Part shown: positions 25,013 through 37,394 of the stretch, piece by piece
How the letters are laid out: each line of letters begins with the position of its first letter
Position numbering within the stretch: the first letter of the stretch is position 1
From: Paramecium sonneborni
Lineage: Eukaryota; Ciliophora; Oligohymenophorea; Peniculida; Parameciidae
DNA length: 64,000 nt
Assembly (NCBI GenBank): GCA_905182985.1
Contig: CAJJDN010000043.1
Coordinates: forward strand, 529,135 to 593,134
Direction: 5' to 3'
Position numbers and translations under genes: made by a program
The notes under the pieces: model-generated
The model's input: only the letters and a program-made list of their open reading frames with translations
Told to the model about the DNA's origin: nothing
Databases searched by the model: none

Positions 25013-27196
25013 ATGATTAATTTGGAAAATTTTGATCAAACAAAATTCAAAAATCCGATTTTTGATAGGTATGATATCTGCAATACAAAAGTCCACGATC
25101 AATTTAGGCTTGTCGATTAATTGGAATACTTCCTTAAGAATTAATTTAGATAACTTTATAAGAATTAAAATAAAGACGACCAGATTTGAAACTGGAAAAA
25201 CAAGATTGGTAAAAATTTTGGGAACATTAAGAAATAAAAAGATAATAAAAATTAGAAGCTTGTATTGAGACAAGATAATAAATTATTTAAGCAATTGGAA
25301 TGTAAGGAAATGAAAATGAAGATTAAAACTTTAAGGATTCGAGAATGTCAGAATAATAAAGTAATGCCATAGAAAGAGAAAAAAAAGAATTAGAAAAGAT
25401 GAAATAGCGATAATAAAAAGAAATAGATTAAATGTTGGAGTATGAAAGAAGGATGTAAGAAATTAGAGAAAAAAATGAAGAAAAATAAAGAAAATAATTT
25501 GAGAAATAAATGAGAAGAGAATAAGAATTATAAGAAAAAAGAATGTAATAAGAATAAGAAAAATAAATGAGGGAAGAAGAGAAAAAAAGGAAATAATAAG
25601 AAGAAGAGAGATATTAAAAATAATTAGCAAATGAACATTTTAGAAGAGAATAGGAAAGAGCAAAGATAGAATATGAAAAATCAGTTTATTAAAAAATGGA
25701 AGCTAAAAAGAAGGAAGAAGAGAGAAGATTAAAATAAATGCAATTTTAATAATAAACTTAATAAATTTAACAATAATATGAAGAAGAAATGTAAAAGAAA
25801 AGAATTATTATGTAATAAAAAGAGGCAGAACGATTATAAACTATTGAAATTTAGAGATAATAGAGAATTTAAGAATCTTAATAAGCATAATAAGAATTAG
25901 CTTTTAAATTAGTTAATGCTAGAGTTAAATAGGAAGAATAATTATCAAATATGAAGAAGGTATATAATTTTATTATGAATTAGTCATTTGATTTAAAATA
26001 ATAAAAAATTGAATAGAGAAGAAGAGAATTTGAAGAAATGAAAATGTAAAAAATGTATGAAAATTAAATGTAAGCTATGTAACATTAAGAAAAAATTAAA
26101 GAAGTAATGGAAAAAAATTAAATGCAAGAAGAAAAAAAGAAATATGATTATTTTAATAAATTATAAGAGGTTGAATAAAGAAAAGAAGAATTAGAAAGAT
26201 TAAAATAAGAAGAATTAATTTAGAGAAAATAATAAATATATGAAAAAGAATTGTAAAGATAATAAGTCTTATAAAACAATGAAAAATAATTAGAATAAAA
26301 GACTAATGAATTTATAAAGAAATTTTAAGAAAAGGAATAATTAATATATGAGGTAAGCAATAATTCAATTATTTAAGAAATAATTTGAAAAATAATAAAT
26401 ATTACATGAGCAAAAAGTTAAAGAACTTTTGAAAGAATAAGATAAAAAGGAAACATTAGAAAGAATTATGAGATTGCAAGAATATGAAAAAGAATTATAA
26501 AGATAAAAATTATAAGATAAAATGAGGAGAGCTGAAATTTTATCAATAGAGAGAAATTAAATGTTAGAATAAAGAATGTTAATTAAAAAAGAGATTGGAT
26601 TCTAAAAATAAGAATTAATGCAAAAATTAGAATTGGTTAAATTAGGAAAGCTTGATCCATCAGTATTAAATCCTGAAGGAAATAGTATCCGTGTATAAAA
26701 TAGTTTATAAAACAGTTATAATAATGTCAGACGTATAAATAATTTTAATATAAATAGCATCAACTGCAAAATATTCAAATACTTTATCAAATAAAGAAAT
26801 GAGACATAATATAAGGCCAAAATCATAATAATAAAAAGTATTAACGAATTCTTCTAATACTTAATATGTTTCTTAGAATTAAGGAAAGTTTAGTTTGTCT
26901 AAAAAAAATGAAAATTTGTTAGATTAATTAAAAGTTAGATAAAATTAAGAAATGATTGATGTATAATTTAATTTATAATTAATAGATTTTAGAAGAAGAG
27001 TAATAATTAGAATTTGAAAGGGAATAAGCAATGGCAAATGCAAAAAATCAAGAGGAATAAAAAAGACTTGAAAAACTATTTCAGATTGAAAGAAATAAAA
27101 CAAATTAAAGACTTGATCAAATTAAGAGGTAATTATTGTTAATAAATAATTAGAGAGCATTAAAGATAATTAGAAGAGTTAAGAAATTAAGGCTGA
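25013..27196 (+). CDS. Coiled-coil protein, 686 aa
   Basis: Five introns (25069-25091, 26353-26377, 26733-26757, 26961-26985, 27129-27153); exons sum to 687 codons. The first 70 residues hold a compact motif, FKNPIFDSPRSIQACRLIGI followed by LPQELIQITLQELKQRRPDL and WQKFWEHQEIKRQQKLEACI. The next 400 are a highly charged single-helix or coiled coil (long runs of Glu, Lys, Arg, Gln and Met), then a Ser/Asn-rich stretch and a final coiled coil. A cytoskeletal or ciliary role is an inference from composition only. Confidence 0.8.
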
Positions 27197-27364
27197 ATTT
27201 ATAAATTTAATTTTTGTAATTTAAATATATATTATTATAAAAAATGGATGTCTAAAAAATTTTAATAATTAATATAAAATTATTTATTTATTAATAATAT
27301 AAATAAGAAAATAAAAAATTAAAATTATAAAGATGTGATTAGTTAGAAAACAAAATTTAGAATT

Positions 27365-28837
27365 TCATTTAATCTCTATTTCTTCAACAGGAGTTTATGG
27401 TCCTGCTTTTTTAAGATTAGATTCAGTTCTCCATTTTTAAGCCCAACTCTTAATTTTCATTAATGAAACCAAAGAATATGCATTATCTATATCAATTTAT
27501 GAGATTTCCATAATTTTATCTTCTTAATCCCTATAATAATGTAAATTATAATACATTTCATCTAAAAGATTAGCTGAACTTTAATTAATCCAAGGATGTT
27601 TTGCAATTTCATAAATAGTTGGTCTTTATTTAGGATCTTTATTTAAAATGAAATGTATAAATTCTTTAAGTCCATCACTAATAGTAAAGTTTTATGGGAA
27701 AATAACTCTAAATAATCTAATAATAGATTTACTCATTTTATGATATATTTTTAAGAATATCAGGAATACTATCTCCAGTAAATGGTACACTTAAATATGT
27801 AAATGCAAAAAAGGTTATACCAAGGGCCCAAATATCAGCAGCTTTACCTGAATATCCATCTTTAGCAGTTTCTTTATCACAAGCTTCTGGAGGCATAAAA
27901 TAATAAGTTCCTTATGTATTATCAAGAACATCATTTTTAGAACCAACAACTTATGAAACTCCAAAATCTGCAATTTTAGCAGTCTTTCCAGACATTAAGA
28001 CATTTTATGGTTTAAGATCTCTATGAACAATTTTATTTTTATGAACTATTTATATATATATTAAAATAGAATACGGAATGCTAAACCTTTAATACAATCT
28101 CTAAATAAAGAAGAAAGTAAAGCTTCTGTTAATTCTTCATCTTCATTCAATTTATAAAATTTGCCTTCATCATCATCCCATTCAATCAGTTAACCTCCTT
28201 CTGCAAATTCAAGTACTAAATTATGATAAATTAAGTAATTTACCCATAAACAATTTATCACTTGTTGGATTATCAATTACTTCATAAAGTTAAATAAGAT
28301 TATTGTGTCTTATTTTTTTCATTATTGCTATTTCTTTTCTTACATCTTATAAAGCATCTTTAACAACAAGATCTATTTTAAATTGAATGAGTAGTTATAC
28401 TTCCATTAGCATCTTTAACAAACTCTCTTTATCGTTTAAGTTTACTCTTTTTTAGTATTTTTATAGCAAATCTTTGAGTAGGTTATCCTTTCTTATGTGC
28501 CAGTTTAACTTTACCAAAAGCACCTTATCCTAAAAATTCATCAAAAACATAATCATTAAGCATTTTTTATCCCTTTATATATAATCTATATATATTTACT
28601 TCTTCATTTTTAAGTGTTATCGCTTTAACAGTTTCTCTTACTTTTTTGTTTTTCTAAGAAAGAACTAATAATATTAATTACTTTAGGGATCTTTACCTTA
28701 ATTAATGTTTAAGGCTGAGTCTTTTTATCTTAGAGTAACAAAGAGGATTATTAATCAGGTATACAAAATGAAGCAGACTATTCTTAAATTACTTAATTAA
28801 TTCTTGTTTCTTTTTTCTTTGCACAAACTGATCCCAT
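27365..28837 (-). CDS. CaMKK-like Ser/Thr kinase with N-myristoylation signal
   Basis: 444 residues; introns 28654-28681, 28373-28400, 28216-28243, 28046-28074 and 27708-27732. Kinase landmarks in order: FLGQGAFGKVKLA, catalytic Lys in FAIKILKKSK, EIAIMKKIRHNN, HRDLKPQN, IADFGVSQV, GTYYFMPPEA and a closing KQRPTIYEIAKHPWI. The insert between the Lys and helix C, the DxxxxKLFMVLEFA segment and the HPWI end resemble CaMKK/Elm1 kinases, which activate AMPK- or CaMK-type kinases. The N-terminus MGSVCAKKK matches a myristoyl-palmitoyl signal, so membrane attachment is likely. No calmodulin-binding site was identified. Confidence 0.88.
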
Positions 28838-29037
28838 TATTAAATTGAATATTATATAATTGATCTAAATACTTTCTTTGAATGTAAAATTTGATCTAAT
28901 TTATAAAATATAGATATAGGATAGACAGAATTAAGATATATTTATAAAAAGATTGATAATATCTAAAGTATCTTAAAAAGTTGATAATTATTAATGTTAA
29001 TAGCATCATATGAAATTAATATAATAATATTAAACAA

Positions 29038-31139
29038 ATGGATAATCAATTCAATAAGTTAATCGAAGGAGATTAAATGAGAAAATTTAGTGACTATTTT
29101 TAGTATATAACAACTATTGGATAAGGGGCTTTTGGTGTTGTTGTTAAAGCAGTTAACTTGACGACATAATAGGAAGTTGCTATTAAAGTACATTGTACCA
29201 AACTATAATAAATAGATTATAAAAAAGAAATTAGTCAACAGATATGATTAATTGAAATAAGAATCAACTATCTTAGCTAGTTTAAGACATTAGAATATTG
29301 TAAAGTTTATAGATGTCAAAGAAACTGATACTAGAATTTTAATTATTATGGAACTTATAGAAGGAGGTATCCTATTCTTTTAAATCTTAGGATCTTTAGA
29401 AGATTTAATGGAGAAATTGCATAAAAATAATTAATGGTTTACAGAAGAATAATGTAAAACCATTATTAGGAACATTTTATTAGCATTATCATATATGCAT
29501 AAAAATAATGTTGTTCACAGAGATTTAAAACCAGAAAATATCTTAGTTAATGAAGATTTAAGTTGTGTCAAATTAAGTGATTTTGGATTGAGTTCTGTTT
29601 AAAATTAATTAATGACTAAGCAATGCGGTACACTTATTTTTATGGCACCAGAACTATTAATGAATAAGATATATAGCAAGGTATTTATTTATATTATAAA
29701 TAGAATGTAGATATTTGGGGAGTTGGTGTAATTATGTTCATGTTACTTAATAAAGGATAACATCCATATTATAAATAGGGAGACAGTCTAGAATAAATTT
29801 TAGAGAAAACTAAATTAATGCATGATCAAAGCAGTTTAACTTAGTAACAATCTAAAATGATATAAGAATTTTAGATTGTAATACAGTTTATTTAAAAAAT
29901 TAACTGAGTTAGACTAAACCAAAAGATATAGAGCAGATTAAGGGTTGTTACATCCATGGTTGAATGAACAAAGCGATGTTGAAGTTCCTTAAACGATGGA
30001 AGAAATCTTTAATACCTGGATTTAATAGTAAAAACTTCTGAATTTAATAAAATCAGTAATGTGCTTATCTAAATTTGGCTATATGAAGAAATTAGAAAAT
30101 AGAGAAATATATAATTAATTTTCTGAATAGAAGTGTAAATTAAAGGAGGATAAAAATAAAAAGGAAGGAAAGTTAACAATAAACAAAGAGTTTTATGATG
30201 AATTATTCGAAGATTATTAGAAAACCTTAACAGAATAATAGAGAAGATTAGTGTTATAAAGTAAATTGAAATAAAATACTAATAGCCTAAAAGGTTGAGA
30301 GTGAAAAATAAATCAAATAATAACCATAAAGCCATTAATTGTCAACGGTGTAAGCTAAACTGCAATTCATTATTCGAGCAAGAATGCCTTCTAATAGTTC
30401 AAAAAATATTGAAGAAGAGATTAAGGATCTTGAAAATGAAGAAGTGAAATTAGAATTGAATGAATCTTAAATTGATATGCTTCCTCAAGATAATGAATTA
30501 TAGAATGATACTAATGGATTTGAAAAATCAGATCATAATTTATCATTGCAAATAAATCCAATTACAAAATCACCAAAGAAAAAAAAGAAATCACCTCTAA
30601 AAACTTAAACAAAAATAAACATCTAAAAAAATGAAAGTGTTAATAATTCTCAATAAGGAATTAAAGAAAAGTCTACAAATTACTAAATACCTAGCCCTAC
30701 TAAAATTATTAATAATAGTACTATTAATAACAATAACACAACTAAATACTAAATAAAATTGAAACCTCTTTAAACTTAAATTGAACCTCCAAAAGAAATA
30801 ATAACAAATAATACTATTCTTAATTAAAATCCACCAAATTATGAACCTAACTTTCGCTCTGCTATTAGACCTGTGAGATAACCACATATTCCAAGATTAT
30901 CTAGACTTAGTGTAGATAGAGATTAAATCTAACCTGCTGTTTTAGATCTATCTAATATGGCTTTAGGTGGATTTAGTCCTGTACACAGCAATTAATTTTT
31001 ATTTCCTTCTAAAATTCCTTATTATTGTCCATAAAAAAGAGTATATTAAAATGAATTTCATCCTTCCAAAGTATTAACTAATTTGGCATCCAAAAAATCA
31101 AATGATCATTATAATTTTATTAATGGTGGACCTAAATGA
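29038..31139 (+). CDS. Ser/Thr kinase with long disordered C-terminal tail
   Basis: 656 residues; introns 29188-29215, 29367-29390, 29681-29703, 29844-29874 and 30261-30285. Kinase domain at residues about 20-290: [14 protein letters not shown], catalytic Lys in [45 protein letters not shown]. It is CAMK-group-like, family not resolved. Without the fifth intron the frame would stop at 30298. With it, the frame continues into a Lys/Ser/Pro/Asn-rich tail of about 280 residues (for example [15 protein letters not shown]), which may be regulatory. The tail ends GGPK 43 bp before the BOP1 start. Confidence 0.85.
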
Positions 31140-31182
31140 GATAAATTAAATATAATTTGTTCTTAAATTAAATTTATAATTA

Positions 31183-33228
31183 ATGAATTAAAACAATACA
31201 ATAAATATAAGAGCTATTAGAAATAAGAAATCAATTAAAAAAGACTTATCATTATAACCTAAGAACATTCATGATCAATATTATTAAGAATCTGATGATA
31301 GTGAAGATGAAAAAGTATTATTAATAAATTAATATAGGTATTATCTAAAATTGGAAGATTATAAACAAAGAAATACAAGGATAAAGATTTTATTGGTTAT
31401 GATGAAAATTTAAACAAAATTTAGAAAAAGAAATAATTTCAAGATACAATTGATGAATTTATTAATAAAACAGAAAATAAAGATTGGTGGAGAGTAGTAA
31501 GAGATGAATTAAACAATTAAGATGTAGTTTTGAATGATAAGCAATTATAAGTTTTAGATAGAATTAGAAAAGGGAAAACAGCAATCAAATTAGCAGATGA
31601 TGTAAAAAAATAAATAAATATTTATAGTATTATTTTGAACATGAAGATTTTAATTAATTTGATCTCTTATCATCTTACAATCCAAAACGTAGATTTTTAC
31701 CTTCAAAATGGGAAAGAATTAAAATTAATAAACTTGTTTAAGGTATAAAATTAGGAAGAATTGTATTAAATCCACCATAGAAGGTTGAAAAGATGTTTGA
31801 TATATGGGAAAATGTTGCAGAAGATTAAGTGTTGAATAAATATTTACCAGCTAGAATACCAGCATCTAAAGCTTAATTACCTACAAATGTTAGTAGTTAT
31901 AATCCTCCAGAAGAGTATTTATTTAATGAATAAGAAAAATAATAATGGTTATAAACTGACCCAGAAGATCGAGAAATACCATTTATACCATAAAAGTTTA
32001 AACATTTAAGAAATGTTCCTTCATCTGAATAATTAACAAAAGATTTATTTAATCGATGTTTAGATTTATATTTGGCTCCAAGAATTAGAAGAAAGAAATT
32101 AATGATGAAATCAACTGATTTTTTACCTGAAATTCCTAAACCTGAAGAATTAAAACCATTTCCAACTAAATTAAATTTTGAATTTGGTTAAATTGATACA
32201 ACTAAATCTGGATAAGTGAAATAAATATCAATATCTTAAGATGGTTAAATTTTAGGAGTATGTTATGAATTTGCTATTGCATTTTTTGATACTAAAACAT
32301 CTAAGTGTCTATATACTAAATGGTAGATTGCTAATAAATAGTTTTTAGGTCTAGATTTTAGTTAATCTGGATTAATTTGTATTTTATAATCAAATGGATT
32401 TATTATTTTAAATTCGTATATTGATAAACGATAACATCCAAATATAGAGGATGGTTAAAATGCAAATAAATAAATTCCTAAAAATTCAAATAATGTTTTT
32501 GATTGGAATTTCGAATTAGATGATAATGTATTTTAATAATTACTTGATGTTAAAATGCCTTATGATCCATTATATGTTTAATTTCATACTAAATCTGATT
32601 ATCTTGTAAGTACCTAACCTCATACTCATGTTAAATCTCATTGCATTTTAGTTCATTGTATTAGTAAATCATCAACATCTATTCCATTTTAAAATATGAA
32701 AGCATCCACTGAAGTTTAATAAACTATATTTCATCCTACAAAACCAGAATTATATATCATGACAAATAAAAACATTTTTATTTATTCATTAACCAAATAA
32801 TAATTATTAAAAAAACTATTAGCAGGTAATTAATAAAATTCAACAATTGCAATTCATCCTTATGGAGATAATTTGATTGTAGGATCAAATGATTAAAAAG
32901 TATGTTGGTTTGATTTAGATATGGGTAAAACTCCTTTTAAAAAAATGAGTTATCATAAAAATGGTGTCAGACGTGTTATATTCCATAAATCATATCCTTT
33001 ATTTGCCTCTTGCTCTGATGATGGTATTATTATATTATTTATATTCTAGGAACTATTAATATATTCCATTGCCGTATTAGCACTGATTTGAGTTAAGCTC
33101 CTATAATTCTACCTTTAAAAGTTTTAAAATAAAAAAAGAAAGAATCTGTAATAGATATTACATTTCATCCAACATAACCTTGGATCTATTCAGCAAGCAA
33201 AGAGGGTGTAGTAAGTTTATGGACTTGA
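31183..33228 (+). CDS. BOP1: Ribosome biogenesis protein BOP1/ERB1
   Basis: 656 residues; introns 31315-31337, 31602-31627 and 33024-33049. An acidic N-terminus is followed by the BOP1NT domain: [55 protein letters not shown] and [13 protein letters not shown], all close to the eukaryotic consensus. WD40-type repeats fill the C-terminal half ([43 protein letters not shown]). The family forms the PeBoW complex with Pes1 and WDR12 and is needed for 27S/32S pre-rRNA processing and 60S assembly in the nucleolus. Length is close to the usual 700-800. Confidence 0.95.
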
Positions 33229-33941
33229 TGTATATAAATATAATGAATTTTTAATACAATATTAATTTGATCTATTATTTTCATTTAAACTTTATTTAAA
33301 AAAAAGTTATAAATAAATATCTATTATATCTACTCAAAATAATTCTATATTTTGTAAAAATAATTTAAGTCTAAACCTCCAAACAATATATTTACATCAT
33401 TTTATTGCAAATTCTGGTCAAATTCCGTTAAGCTTTATGATTCTATATTATCAATATAATTAACCTTCTGGTGATCTATAATTTTCAGATGTTTTGATTT
33501 TACATTCACCCAAAAGGTAAATTTTATATAAGAATTTTAAAAAATGAATTTGATAATTGTTTGAATCATTTTTAAATGTTTTAATTATAAATAAAATAGA
33601 AAAATACCTCAAAATTTCTTAATTCAGAACTCCAATAAACAAAAATTCTATCTTAAAAGAGCATTTTATATTAAGATATGTATTTTTTCAATCAATCTTG
33701 GATAATATTTTATCCTTGAGTTTCAAATACATTTAAAAGTTAGTAAAATATTATTTAATTATCTTAAATAAATAAATAATTTATGTATAGAAAGTAAAAT
33801 ATTATTGTTTTAAGTAAATTTATATATGTTATAATTAATTAAAATAGTCTGTCAAATAAATAAGAATTAATCGTTAATATTAATACTTATTGTTTGAATT
33901 TATTAAATAATTTACAAAGCTTAGCCATTTATTTAAATAAA
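33229..33941. other. Intergenic, with a coding-like but broken minus-strand trace
   Basis: 713 bp. On the minus strand between about 33720 and 33330, frames read in a protein-like way (for example GECKIKTSENYRSPEG and MLFQDRIFVYWSSELRNFE) but are broken by TGA codons and lie in different frames. No arrangement of short introns that I tried joined them. A decayed gene is possible; chance is not excluded. Confidence 0.35.
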
Positions 33942-35342
33942 ATGATGAAATCAAGTACAGAAATAGTTTAGAGAGTACAATATTAGTATAATGATAATAA
34001 GTAAGATCAAAAGGATAAGAATAATAAAGATATGAAGATGTATAATCTTAATTAATAATTAGTGGTCCTATATGCAAAGCTCCAAAACATCTTAAAGATA
34101 AATATATCATAAAGGGATATAGAATAAATTTTAAGAATAAGAAAGATGTTTTGAAGAGCTTATTCATGTGGCATAATGAACTTGTTAATATTTGGACTCA
34201 TTTAATTGGAGCTATAATTATCATTTCTTTAATCTTTTATTTATGGTTAAATTATGATGAATTGTTTCGATAAAAAGCAATAAATTCCTTTCATGGTATT
34301 TATTGAAATTAATATAGAATCACTCCAAAATATATATTCACAAGCTTATAATTTAGAATAATAAATCTAAGGATAATTAGAGCAAGGTTTGCATATTTTG
34401 TAAGAAGATGTTCAGAAGGTTCAATAATAATTGCAAGAAAATGTTTAAAATGTTAATAAGTTTATAAATGAAGTAGCACATTAGTATGATTAAGAATTTC
34501 AAAAAATCCAAAAAAATATCGCTCAAGCTTTTGATTGGGAAAATTTATAATGGAAATATAATATATCAGAAATTATTAATGATTACAAACTTAAAGCAAC
34601 TGAGATAGTTGAATCTAAAGATTTTGATTGGATTGATCTATATTTAGGATTTTAACATTTAACTGGCCGTTATACTATGGATGAAGTTAAACTTGATCGG
34701 ATTATTTCAAGATGGCCTGTGATAGCATTTCTCCTTTCAGCTATAATTTGTTTAGGTTGTAGTACCATATATCACTTATTTTATTGTCTATCAGAGAAAG
34801 TAAACAGAATGTTGTTAAGATTGGATTATGCTGGTATTTGCTTTTTGGTTTCAGGATCTACATTTGCCCCATTATTTTATGGGTTTTAATGCAATCCTCA
34901 TTATGCAATTATTTATGCAAGCATATAGGGAGTGTTTGCAGTTGTGTTATTCAGTTTATGTTTATTTGATTTCTTTTATAAAGAAGAATGGAGAACATTG
35001 AAGAGTAATTTATTTGCAGGTCTTGGATTAGTAAGTTCAATCCCCTTTATACATTTTGCAATTGATGATGTAAATTTGGAAGGATTTAGTTTTGCTACAT
35101 AATGTCCTTATTATATTGCTATGGCAATAGCTTATCTGTAAATATAAAAATGAATAATTTTTAGTTCAGGATTATACATCTATAATATAAGATTTCCAGA
35201 AAAACATGTTCCAGGAAAGTTTGATAATTGTGGTTAGAGTCATCAAATATGGCATATAAGTGTAGTGATAGCTATATTATTTACTTATGTGGGTTCTTTA
35301 AAAGCTTATTATTAAAGATTAGATATGCCTTGTAGAGAATGA
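33942..35342 (+). CDS. PAQR (adiponectin/progestin receptor family) membrane protein with coiled-coil insert
   Basis: 442 residues; introns 34040-34062, 34296-34317 and 35138-35164. PAQR signatures: SLFMWHNELVNIWTHLIGA at the first helix, a His in GCSTIYHLFYC, and the paired His near the last helix in SHQIWHISVV. In this family, three such His bind zinc in a hydrolase-like seven-helix core. Between helices 1 and 2, residues about 100-225 form a Gln/Glu-rich helical insert (LEQGLHILQEDVQKVQQQLQ) that typical members lack. The substrate, perhaps ceramide-like, is inferred from the family only. Confidence 0.9.
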
Positions 35343-35390
35343 TTAAATGTGAATGTTTTTTATTGATCTATTATAATAAAAAATATAAAA

Positions 35391-36350
35391 ATGATAAAGA
35401 GAAATGAATAATTAAAGAAATAAATAGGACCATCTAGAAATTAAGTTTAAAATAATAAAGCATGTTTAAAACCTCAAATATTTTAATTTCCTCAGTTAAT
35501 GAATAAAACTACTACATTTTCAGAAGCTATTAGATTTTAAGGATAAATTCAATAGCCAATTACTCCTGAAATAATGATTCGTTAATCAATTAATAAACCT
35601 CGAATGATTGAATAAACAAAATTTAAAAACAATTATGGAGTTTAACGCTTTTCAGCAAAAGTAGTTTCAAAGCAATAAAATGTTAAGGAACCAGTTATAA
35701 TAAAAATAACTACTAGCAAGAATCCTTAAGTGATTCAACAATAAGAAGAACAAAGCGAATATTAATTGAGTGAATTAGGAACATTTGATGATTTGATTTA
35801 GCAAATTTAAGAAAAAATATTGGCAAAAAATTAAAATATTTTATAATTAGCAAAGGATATTTGTTCAATAGAAACTATTGATTTAAGAGGTTTATAGTGT
35901 ATAGCATAATTGATCAAACATTTGGTGATTTCTTCAGTTTAGTAATAATTACAAATATCTTAAATATTATCCATATTATTCACATTAAGTGAGGAAATTA
36001 TAACTAGAGATGATCTTGATGAGTCGCTCTTAGAAATCATTAAAGTTTATCTTTAAAAAGGATATGAATCTAATCTATAAATGATTATTATATTCATTAA
36101 ACGTTGTGGATAAATGATTTATTATATCAGACCAAATAAATTCAAAATATTAAGTGAACTTATTATAACCTTATTACTTAAATTCAATGGAGCAAATTTA
36201 TTTGATGAATTTCCTCTTAAATTATCATTTAATATCATTTTAAGACAAAAATAATTGAGATTATTCATTAAAGATAATTAAGATATTATTAAATTAAAAC
36301 AACCCTCTATTGTAAATTAATTAGAAAGATTTAAAATTAAAATCCATTGA
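35391..36350 (+). CDS. Hypothetical protein, 319 aa
   Basis: Intronless. The N-terminal 125 residues are Lys/Gln/Ser/Thr-rich and probably disordered (MIKRNEQLKKQIGPSRNQVQ). The C-terminal part is helical, with ELGTFDDLIQQIQEKI and repeats of hydrophobic heptads through LISELIITLLLKFNGANLF. The helical half may be a HEAT/ARM-like or coiled domain, but no family was recognised. It starts 48 bp after the PAQR stop and converges on YIPF6. Confidence 0.62.
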
Positions 36351-36497
36351 TAAAATGAACTTAGTTTATATTTTATTATCTTAAAATCAATCTCAAATTA
36401 TGATATAATACTATATATAAATCAAATGAAAATGCAAAACCATGACAGAAACAGATAAAATAAAAAAATTGGATACACTGAGATGACTTTTTTCTCT

Positions 36498-37220
36498 TCA
36501 TTCATCATACTACTCATAAAGGACAGTGATGCTATCAATAGTTTAAATAAATTCACAGAATGTTGACCAAAGAAATGCAACTCCTACTATTATCAATCTC
36601 AAGAAAAATCCCAAATATGATTAAAGAAAAGTTATTAAAACAGCAGCTACATTTATTGGAAATACACAATATCCAAGTACACAAACACTTTAAAAGAATG
36701 ATACTTATCCTCCTAATAATTTAGCATTGACCCTTATTTTTAAATTAAAAATATAAATACGTTATCACAGCAGATCCTCCCCACATGATAATAAAAATTG
36801 TACCAAAAATGGCATCAGCTAAAAAATTGAATTTATTTAAGCAATACATGATTGATTAGAATTAATACCTAAAGTCCTAATTATATAATTAATCTATATA
36901 GTTTACATAGCTAGCAACAAAGATAAGAGTAATGGTCCCCATAAATCCCCTAATTCAAATTTAATTTATTGTATTACAGTTTCTTAGTTTTCTTCCTTAA
37001 GTCTCCTTCATTCTTGGAATTATTACATATGATAATTTATAAAGTATCATATTAATATCTCTCAACTTTATATTGTAATGAATTTTACTAAAGTATCCAA
37101 CACTGGTTCATCTAAAGTGTTCATTTACACATCTTACTAATTCATATGAGCATAATCAACAAATTTTGCTTGTCCTTAAAACATTCCACTTCCAAACGGA
37201 ACTTATTGGTTATCACTCAT
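36498..37220 (-). CDS. YIPF6-like Yip1-domain Golgi protein
   Basis: 194 residues with five introns in 723 bp (37066-37088, 36950-36977, 36877-36906, 36819-36847, 36733-36760). The cytosolic N-terminus holds TLDEPVLDTLLRDI; then NWDLWGPLLLSLLLAM starts the membrane region. AKLLGGQVSFFQSVCVLGYC with VFPINVAAVLI is the Yip1-domain core, closest to the YIPF6/Yip4 branch. Five hydrophobic segments are expected. The family works in ER-Golgi vesicle traffic with Rab GTPases. Introns make up about a fifth of the gene. Confidence 0.88.
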
Positions 37221-37394
37221 TTATATTAATTATTTATAAGTAATATAATTAAGTTTAGCAAAAATATAGATTACATTCAAAACCTCATAAAAGGTTTTTT
37301 AGTTGGGGTTTATTACTATCTTTAAAATAATCGATTTATAGGAGATTTACTTTTCGCATTATATTTGTCATTTAGTAATTCTTTATATTTGATT

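Noticed and set aside
25032..25268. Plus-strand frame of 79 codons overlapping the start of the 686-residue coiled-coil gene
   Set aside because: It runs in another frame across the first intron of that gene. The spliced gene frame explains the region with a recognisable motif, so this one is a shadow.
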